A stretch of DNA of 64,000 nt from Gonium pectorale. Taxonomy: Eukaryota; Chlorophyta; Chlorophyceae; Chlamydomonadales; Volvocaceae. The notes below the pieces were generated by a model. It saw nothing but the letters and a program-made list of their open reading frames with translations, was not told where the DNA came from and searched no databases. How positions within the stretch are numbered: position 1 is the first letter of the stretch; each line of letters opens with the position of its first letter. Shown piece after piece: positions 55,765 to 64,000 of the stretch. The position numbers and the translations under genes are program-made. The stretch covers positions 437,858 to 501,857 of the forward strand of contig LSYV01000012.1 of NCBI GenBank assembly GCA_001584585.1. The letters are read 5' to 3'.

Positions 55765-56965
55765 TTGGCTCCTCTCCCAAACTCAGACTGATTTCTGGCA
55801 ACTCGTGTTGTATCGTCTATATACTAGCACATGCCCGGGACTCGCTGCTTAATCGATCGGCTCGTTGCAAGTGGCAGCAGCAGGCTAAATAGTCCGTTGC
55901 ACGCAACAATTCAATTGCTTTTAACAATATCTATCACAGCGTGAGTCCACAGCATGCATTGGTATGCAAACCTTGAACCTGGTTGGGCGCGAGCAAGTGG
56001 CCGAGCAAATCGGCGCACCAGAACGCGGACGACGACCAGCGACCTCCCGAATCATCCTCAGAAGTGCTTTGCGGGCGTCCATATTACTGAACACGGACTG
56101 ACCACTTCAGCGCACGCCGTGTCCCAAGGGTCATGTTGGCGGCAGGACCGCTGTGCACAACAGGAGGGGTGCACAGCGGGTGACCTGGCAATCCCGCAAA
56201 AAGGGTTGGTCAGGCAATCCGGACCTGGGGATAAACCCACGGCAGGGTGCGGATAACTCAATCCTCCAGCGAATAATCCCACGTTCACGGTCAACCAGGT
56301 CAACCCCCAAGCCTTCAATCCGGCAATCCTATCAATCCCTCAATCCCCCGTCTCCCGGAGGTCGGCCAAACTCCAGTCCCTCAATCCCAGCCAGCAGCTT
56401 GGCCATCCCACATGCAGCAGGCAACCCTATGCCGCGGCCTGACTGAAGGGCCCTGAAGCCCGTATGCACTATGGATGCGAATTGCACTCTTAGGGTTTGC
56501 TGAGGTGCCGGTGCCTTTGCCTTTGGCCTGTCATAGCTGCCAGAGGGGCCAATGAGGGGCCCTCTGCCAGTCAGTTATGGCCATTCCGGTATCGGCTCTT
56601 CCAATGCAAAACCCCGCAGCAGCACCATGGGCACGGCCACGCATGGGCGGCCGCAGCTTCCTGACAGAGACACACACTGGCCAGGTGACCCTCAACGTCC
56701 CTCTTTCTCTGCAGATTTCTCTTTTTTCACTATTTTTGAAGAAGGAATTACGCCTCCGCTGGCTGTGCAGTCGTGCGTCCATGCGGCTGGGCACAAGGGG
56801 CCGCACTGGCCAGTAGAGGCACGTGGGTAGTGGTGGGGGCCATGGTGGTGGGGGCGCCACCAGTTCCTCAGCCACCCTCACACCTGTCCCGCCCACGCTG
56901 CAGCAAGCGCTCGATGAAGTCCTAACTATCGTGCCAATACGCATCATATACACACACAGATGGCG

Positions 56966-57040
56966 CCTACGCTCGTCGTATGCGTTGTTCCTTTTCAACA
57001 CAGATGGCGGATCGTTCCATTTCAACACAGATAGCGGATC
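56966..57040 (+). repeat. Dispersed ~45-bp element, copy 7, with partial duplication
   Basis: CCTACGCTCGTCGTATGCGT then TGTTCCTTTTCAACAC, followed by a second partial end, GGATCGTTCCATTTCAACAC. The duplicated unit AACACAGATGGCGGATC / AACACAGATAGCGGATC suggests local duplication. It is intergenic. Confidence 0.8.
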
Positions 57041-59311
57041 AGGTCAGGCAAGGGTCGGCAGCCAGATCTCCCAAGACATCTCCAAGGTATACGGAGCAAG
57101 TACATGGAAACCGAGTTTCCTGCGTTCCACGGAAGCGTACCTACCCGGTGTGCGGCTGACGTGGCTTAAGGGAGGTGTGAAGTCCGTGTAGGCCATTCTA
57201 GGGGCAACACCACGCAGGCGTCCCCCTGCGACGAATAAAAACGCTTTCTCTGCTTGGAGGCACTTTGCTGTGATTCGCGTGCGTGATGTGTTTGGACTGG
57301 GCTGGTCTTTGGCATGGCAGGCTGCTTGGTTGACACAGCGTTGGGGACGGCTGGCTTGTAACGGGAGTGGCAAAGCTAAAACTGAGCTGTGGCGGTATGC
57401 CACATGTGAAGCGCAATAGCCCGCACTGACCCAGCTGTGCGGGCCATGACACCCTCCGTACCTGCTCCACCCTCGCGTATCATCCCTCCCTGTCATCGCA
57501 TCCGTTCCTCACCCACCATCCCATGATAGTGCCCTCCCTCCCTCGTGAGGTGCTCAAAAAACACGCTGGCACTCACCACATCTATCTGGGGCTTGGAGCA
57601 TTCCATGTGGCATGATTTTGGCATGTTACAACTTGATGCAACGGTATGCAACAGTTTTAGGTACGATATGCAACGTGATGCAACATTGTACGGATGACGG
57701 ACCTGTACACACGATCAATGCCATGCCAAGACAACAACCTGTGCTTGCGCAAGCTGGGGCGTTTGGCCATAGCTTCTGCGCGACATGCAACCGACAGACG
57801 AAGGATAAGAAAACACCAGGAACCAACATGCACAAGAAGGCGCCCCCTGCGACGGTGACGCCCCCATGCTGCCCCAGACCCTCTTCACATAGGTAGACAC
57901 CATGTTTCCACAGGACCGTTCTCCGCGTCCAAACGCCTCATACACCTTACGTGTTGGATACATGCTCACATACGGTACATATTTACTGCCGTAAAGGCAT
58001 AGACCTAGCTCAGTTCACGGCCTCGTCACGCCCTCCATCTCCCATCCGCCGCCGCCGTCCGCACCGCCATCACCGTCGCCGCGTCTGTGTTTTGTGTGTC
58101 GCACGTCCTGTGCGGTTTGGAAGATTAAAACTGCACCACAGTCCAGCTGCCAGCAAGGTGCCAGCCCACGGGTCCCGTAGCATCTTTGATTTGTACGCAC
58201 AGCCAAACAACAACACCTGCCGCCCCGCGAAGTCCACGAAGGCCGTAAAGGCTCCACCAAGGCGGAGCTCCTGCCAAAACGCCCACAGCTCACGCCCTAA
58301 CGAGGTGCCTCATTCGACAACTCGCGACCAACCGGAAATTCTCCTCGCTTCGCCTGGTTTCGCCTCGCCCCGGCCCACCCCCCGTCGCCCCGCCTTAATC
58401 CGCACAGCGTCGCGGCACCTCGCTCTCGCCCCGTCGCAAAAACTCCGATCGGCAATCAACAATCAACAAGCAACGAGCAACTCTTTCCAACAACGCCGAG
58501 TTCGGAGGGTATCACCGCGGCGCTTACCCCACACGCGTGGACGCTCGCAATCGCCCCGTGTGTATGTCTCTCCGGGTGGGCCTAGGGTTTGAGTTTCCGC
58601 ACCGAGCAGCGCACTGTCCAGTACCGCTGCCGCAGCGCGCTACGGGCGCCCCGCCCGCCGGGCAGCTGGGGCGCAGCCCCGCCAGCGGCAGTAGCACGCA
58701 AACAACGGCAGGATACCGCCACTTGCGACGCCAAAGCACAGCCAGCGGCGGCCGAACCGGAACCATTGGCTGCGGCTGGAGCCGGGTGCGATGCACAGGC
58801 GGCGGCGCCCTCCACAGGATGCACACACACAGCACGTTGCGCGACCGGGAGCGCAATACAGATAGACAACACCTCTGGCCAAGAAAAGGAGGCCGAACAT
58901 GGGAGGCAGAGACACAGGTGCACGGGAAACATAGGGATACACTCGCATACGCCGGGATCGGTACATGCCCCATGGACAATCGGCGCGATTCGGGCCCGGT
59001 GGGAGCCGGGTCCGTCTAAGAGGGATGTTGATAGTCATAGAGACACTGCCATAAGGGACATCGTCACAGGCATGTCCTCTCGCACTGAACACCGGACCCA
59101 CTCCACACGCATACAGACCATGAGACCGTGGCAGTCGGCATCGCTGCGGAGGACTCGCAAGGTGAGGGGGCCTTGGCTACTTGAGACGCCCACGAAGAGC
59201 TTGCGGGCGTGGCAAGGCGATGACGCAGAAAGGCGCCGGCCGTGCTGGGTCTGCAGACGCCCCTAGTGCCAAGGCCTGCAAGGCAGGGTTTTCGGCAAGG
59301 GGGCCACAGCT

Positions 59312-59436
59312 GGGAGGGCCCGTCTGCTCGTATACCTCGCCCGCCATGCCTTGTACTCGGCGCCCTGCTGGAAACATCACGCCCTCGGGTGTGTATGTCC
59401 GTAGAGGCTGCCTTCCCCGTTTCTGGTTCTCTTTTT
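59312..59436 (-). mobile_element. Dispersed repeat family B, copy 3
   Basis: A 125-bp match to 15332-15456 with very few differences, in the same orientation. The minus-strand frame AGRRVQGMAGEVYEQTG is intact here as well. Confidence 0.8.
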
Positions 59437-59830
59437 CACAGCAGCACGGGGTGCGGCGGAAAGTTGGGTAACGGTGTGGAAGGGTACCGGACTTGCGTCC
59501 GAATGTCGAGGCCGCTGCCAGGGTGTGTCGGGGACGTGCGGCGCCAGGTCAGAACAGCAGCTATGTACGCCGCACCGCGTTGGTACTGCGCCTAGGGTGC
59601 GTAGAGTAATGCGCCGGCCGGCCGGCAGCCACAGCCAGCCGCGACAGGCCCGCCCGACCGCCCGCGCAGTCAAGCTCTAAACTCCGCAAAGCGTGCCGTG
59701 TACAGATGCGAGCCACACACAGCTAACGCACACACACACACACACGCACGCGCACGCAACATGGTCTATGGGATGTACGGCAAGTACACCTGCAGCACGA
59801 ACATATGTACGACACTTGGCCAGGAGCGGC

Positions 59831-61582
59831 TCACCTGCGGTCGCGCCAGCCCCAAGGCCGGTGGACGCGGGAGACGAAGGGCGAGTGGTTGGGCGGCAGG
59901 AAGGCCGCCCTCCCGGGCCGCTGCCAGCACGGCACTGGCCGCACCTGCAGGCCGATGACGCCCCACTTCCTGTCCGCCAGCTGCAAGAGGCAGGGCAGGG
60001 AGGGGCGCACGGCACAACAGGAAGCAGTGGGGGCTTCGGTCAGATCAAGGGACCATGGGCACCGTTCATCGCGGAGGCTGGTATTGGGTACCAAAAAGCG
60101 CACAGAAAGCGCACCGGTGCGCCTCAAAGTGAGCATGCAAGTCTGCAGACATCGAAAATGCAACGCGGAGGCGAATGCGAACAAGGCGGCCAGGCGTGCG
60201 GCCCACTGCCGTGCAGTCGCCGTACAGTTGAGGTACGAGTGCCGTACCTTCTCGAAGGCCCACGTCGACAGGTCCAAGTGGTACATGTCGCCGCAGCACC
60301 AGCGCCGGTTGGAGTAGGCGTTGCCGGGGTAGTGGCAGGGGCAGGTATCCACGACCTGCGACCCAGACGGCAGGGTAGGTTCACTGCACGTAATGGAAGA
60401 CGGGAGGCTTCCTCCTCTACGGCATCCGGGCACGCTGTGCACGGATGTGTACCACGAGCACGTCCACGCAGCTAGCGACCCACGGGCCCTTTGCACTGCA
60501 CTGCTCTCGTGCATCCATTCAAACAGATCTTACGTCATGCAATGGCCGAAAGATACGCGTAAGCAGGCTATGGCGACAGTGCCACATTGTACACCATTAC
60601 GGTCGGGTTGCTACTTGGCCTGACCTAGGAGGGCACGCATCGCCCCAAACCCAGCCATGACCCTAGCCGCGACCCCACCCACAGCCCCACCCACAACCCC
60701 ACCTGTACGACGACGCTCTCTCCGGGGTCTCGGCACACGTCCTTGCGCTCCAGCTCCTGGCCGTAGCCGTCCTTGAAATTGGTGGGGTCGCAGCGCACCT
60801 CGTAGCAGCGGCTGTGGGCACAGCAGGCGGCAGCAGGCAACCGGGGCGGATGGTTGATGGTCGGTCACGAGGTATGGGCGACGCACGTGTGTGAAGAGCA
60901 CTGATTAAGAGAAGCCCAACGGGAGCGGGAGCCCGCCTGGCGAGTCATGCTGCGCTCACGGGCGGCAACTAGATCAGAACAAGAATATGGAGATAATGGT
61001 CATGTCAAGACATAACACGAGAGCAAAGGCTTCTCACCCGCACGAGCCGGCGTAGTCGTCGCACGCGTCCGACAGGGCGGCCACGTCCCAGCCGCTGGCC
61101 TTGTCCTGGTCTAGATAGCCGAAGCCGCAGGAGCCCTCGTGGATTGACCACCAGTCGTCGGGGCCGTCTGCAAAGAGGCGGCAGCAGCGGAGCGAAAGGG
61201 CGGGCGGGCGGGGCGGGAGAGAACAATGTCTCAGGGTGCCGAAGCCAGAAGCGCAAACACTCGGCAGTTGAGAAGCAGCAGGGGTATGGTAAATGGCCTG
61301 GCAATGGCATGCAATGGCCGAGCGCATGCGATCGGGCGTTACCGCGCGCTGGCGGAGGCTTGCGGACGGCCGGTTCGAATTTCGCGACTGGCAGCAAATG
61401 CAAGGTGCGCACTGACCCACGGTTCACTTACCGAATCGCGTCGCGCGCGCCGGGCGCCAGCCGTCGCCCCAAGTGGCGCTCGCGCGGGGGAGGGCGGTCA
61501 GCGCCGAGGCCACGACCGCCGCGAACGCCAGACGCGCAATCCGGCACCGCCGGCTGCCGCAATTGAGTGCAGCACTCGCCAT
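59831..61582 (-). CDS. Secreted expansin-like protein (double-psi beta-barrel)
   Basis: Five exons, 61582-61432, 61167-61038, 60811-60703, 60355-60248 and 59980-59831, close in phase to 215 residues. The N terminus MASAALNCGSRRCRIARLAF and AAVVASALTALPRASA is a signal peptide. The mature part reads ATWGDGWRPARATRF, DWWSIHEGSCGFGYLD, CGRCYEVRCDPTNF, VVDTCPCHYPGNAYSNRRWC, CGDMYHLDLSTWAFEKLADR and KWGVIGLQVRPVPC, a cysteine-rich expansin domain 1. The family's HFD motif appears as HLD. The second (CBM63/pollen-allergen-like) domain is absent: only about 30 residues follow VPC. Expansins loosen cell walls without hydrolysis; volvocine algae have a glycoprotein rather than cellulose wall, so the substrate here is open. 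The last exon ends AG then GTGAGC at its TGA, so a further 3' exon is possible. Confidence 0.88.
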
Positions 61583-63675
61583 TGGCTCAATGCCGGTGGT
61601 CGCGACGGGTTGGAGGCTGCGGCGACGCAGCTGCGCGAAGTCAAACTTGCCGACCGACCCAAATGGACCGGACGGACGGCTTTGACGAGGCGCGTGCGCC
61701 GCTGTGGCGCGCACTGGGCACTAGCAGAGCAGCTGCGCGCAATGAGCGAAGTTGGCGCGAGTGGGTCGCTGCGCGCGGGCCGGTCAAGCGGCGGTTCGCT
61801 CAGCCGGGCTGCTTGCGGCCGGGGCCGGCGGGCTGTGCCTGGAAGGCACGCTCGACCAGGGCGTCGGTGTGGCGGAGGGAAGCAGAGTGCCCCGTTTTTG
61901 GGGTTCGCGTTGCCGCGGCTGAGGAGGTGGGGAGTTGACAGCGCCTCGGGGGCGGCCGCAAAAGGTCGGCGCGAGGCGAGCGGCCTGCGCAGCACGGACC
62001 TGTGGGTAGCCTGGCACTTGACAGTGGCAATGTGGCGCCCAGTAGCGAAATTGGGCGTCTATGGTTAGGAGCGCACCGCGGGCCTTACGCGCCTCCGAAA
62101 CCACCCTTTCACACCGAGCCCTCCTTCCACCAAACCTACCCCGCCGGCGTCGGACCGGCAACGCAAGCCCGCATGGGGGCCAGGAGGGAGGGGAGTGAGC
62201 AGGGCTTCACGAGCTCGTGGCTTGATGGCGCTCCAAGGCCGAGGGCGGCACGGGTCCTCGGCCGCGGGCGGGGCTCCCGGCCTGCCGGAGCCCCGTGCAA
62301 AACAGCAGAAAAACAGCTTCATTTTGCTGTCACAATTCAGCATCGCTTTGCTGCCGCCGGCCGCCCGCGCGCATATGCTTGCACGATGCCGGCCCGACAC
62401 TCGCGAAGGGTCCGCGCCTTGGAGGCCACCCGTCGGCGTAGGGGCTGTCAACCGCGGCCTGTAAGAGGGTCCCTTGACATAAAGTGCAAAGGGTCGTTGG
62501 TCGGGCGCGAACGTGCCCCCAGTCGCACGTGGGTAACGCACACGTGTGAAACGCCCATCCCGCAGCCTGACCGAAGGCGCGGGAACAGGCAACGTTACAG
62601 CCTCCCCATGCTCGCGGCTCTCCTCGGGCCCGTCCGCAACCCTAACCAAGATTCCAAGCTGCAAAATCCACCAAGCTGCTGCGCCCTACTCCGTGCGGCA
62701 CAGCCACGTCCTGGGGATCGCTGGGGAAGAGAATGACCCCACCGCAAGCACGCGACCGCTGCGCCGCTCCCTGTCGCACCAGGCATAATCATTGCAATGC
62801 ACGTCCACTGGAGCATGCCAACAAAATGTGGGCCACGCGGCCGGTCCGAACGAGGCCTTTGGGAGCCGTCGAGCGGCATGCGCCCGGCTTGGCTGCAGGC
62901 ACCCTGAAGGGCAAACGCATGGAGCAGGCTTGCGACATTTCCAAGCCCTGGCCTAGGGTCCCAAGCCCTTGCCCGGGCGCCAGCTCTCCGAACTGCCGGT
63001 CCAAGCCCGCAGTAATCCTCAGCGCTCTCCACGCTCCGCCTTTACGCATCCACCCTTGATAGCAGGATGATGCAAGCAAGGCGCGCTTGGCCGCAACTGG
63101 ACTCCACCCACCCATGCAGTCCCATGACACGCAAAGGAGCGCAGCACTTGGGGCCACATCGGCGGCTGTTCGCAAGGCATCTGCTGGGAGCTGCCTTGCA
63201 AACAGCCGCGCGGCAGCCTACGGTACACTCTCTCCGAAAGCCCCAGCCCTCGCTGCCCCACAACCCGCTGATTTCCCGCAGCTCACCTCTCACTCATGAG
63301 CGTCATGGCCGATTGGGGAACAGCGCCAGCTGGGTCGATGTCGTCCATATTGCCTGCAAATCCCCCTGCGCGCGGCGTTGCCCCCACCTCAACAGCCCTA
63401 GCGTCCCATGTCGCGCGTCCGCACGCGCAGGCCCCCACGCCCTCCGTTTCCCGACTGACCCGCGCGCTCCTGAGCTTAACAATGCGCCAAGTTTGCTGCG
63501 GCGTACACCCCCCGACGTCACCCGCGGGCGCTGCAACAACCCACGCCGCCACCCGCCACCCGCAGCCCTTCTCCACCGCGCCGCCGCTGCAACCCCCAGG
63601 CTCTGCCTCTTCCCCAACGCTGCTGCCGCTGCTGCGGCGGCTGTGATGCTGGCAGACGGAAGGGGCCGGAGCAGC
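61583..63675. other. Intergenic, no gene seen
   Basis: This contains the promoter of the expansin-like gene. The frames present are antisense or GC-driven and show no domain or exon chain. Confidence 0.5.
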
Positions 63676-63757
63676 TTACGCCACCGGGTCCGCCACCGGT
63701 ATCGCCAGCGGCGCCCGGTCCTCGCCCTCGGCCCGCTGCAGCTCCGCCGACAGCTCC
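63676..63757 (-). CDS. Possible last exon of a gene entering from beyond the window
   Basis: After a GGGTGCGCAG acceptor the minus strand reads ELSAELQRAEGEDRAPLAIP and VADPVA, then TAA. This is a short acidic helix and a plausible protein C terminus. Upstream exons would lie at 63800-64000 or outside. Nothing identifies the protein. Confidence 0.25.
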
Positions 63758-64000
63758 CTGCGCACCCGGGGCCGCGAGACACGTTCGTCTTACTATAGTG
63801 GGTACAATCAGAGGCCAAGCACCAGGAGGCGGGGAGGCGACGAGCGGATGCCTGCTCCACAACGTGGCCCGACACCCTGCGCCCATTCCAGGTGCGTACA
63901 ACTCGACTTCCTGCGGCGGCCTGAACCCATGCCTTGAGCCCATGTCCCCCACACCCTGAAACCTCCCACACCCGGCTGTGCCCGTACGCAACGCCCTTGA

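Larger units (their letters stand above)
55765..59830. other. Long intergenic stretch with repeat scraps
   Basis: No gene is supported in 4 kb. It holds 56698-56733 (CCCTCTTTCTCTGCAG then TTTCTCTTTTTTC, like 14958-14993), copy 7 of the 45-bp element at 56966-57001, repeat family B at 59312-59436, and (CA)n at 59729-59745. Frames near 58000-59250 on both strands are Arg/Pro-rich with no domain. Confidence 0.5.

Noticed and set aside
61365..61390. B-box-like GGTTCGAATTTC
   Set aside because: It lies in an intron of the expansin-like gene and no A box or acceptor stem pairs with it.

Overview
The window reads as nuclear DNA of a volvocine green alga, Chlamydomonas or a close relative. Genes are GC-rich and cut by many short GT-AG introns. 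Proteins are rich in Ala/Gly runs, the ankyrin and BTB families have the style known from Chlamydomonas, TGTAA motifs stand where algal poly(A) signals are expected, and fragments of non-LTR retrotransposons are scattered throughout. No plastid, mitochondrial or bacterial block was seen.

Layout. 0.9-5.5 kb (+): a multi-exon gene resembling nucleoside hydrolases, with a damaged-looking 5' end. 8.1-14.1 kb (-): a 13-exon gene for a membrane-anchored coiled-coil protein of unknown function. 14-19 kb: repeat-rich and gene-poor, with an assembly gap. 19.2-23.7 kb (+): a CCDC81-like HU-domain protein with a very long low-complexity tail. 24.8-25.1 kb: a complete hAT-like MITE. 26.0-27.8 kb (+): a secretory-pathway glycosyltransferase-like protein. 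29.5-35.6 kb (+): the best-supported gene, a 14-exon vacuolar-type H+-pyrophosphatase of 764 residues. 38.1-39.3 kb (-) and 39.8-41.6 kb (+): a divergent pair, one unknown protein and one BTB/BACK protein. 43.2-46.9 kb (-): an ankyrin-family pseudogene split by a LINE. 48.2-50.7 kb (-): its intact paralogue. 51.6-55.8 kb (-): an RS-domain, glycine-rich, coiled-coil protein. 59.8-61.6 kb (-): a secreted expansin-like protein. 63.7 kb (-): possibly the last exon of a gene that begins outside the window.

The genes do not form a pathway; they are independent eukaryotic loci. The unifying theme is the repeat landscape. A roughly 45-bp dispersed element occurs seven times, several times inside introns. 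A larger element containing it occurs as inverted copies 36 kb apart. Four LINE 3' ends share a TGTAACC-type tail, and one lies where it could supply the poly(A) signals of the gene at 38.1-39.3 kb. Exon chains below were assembled by eye from splice sites and reading phase. Where all phases close I say so.
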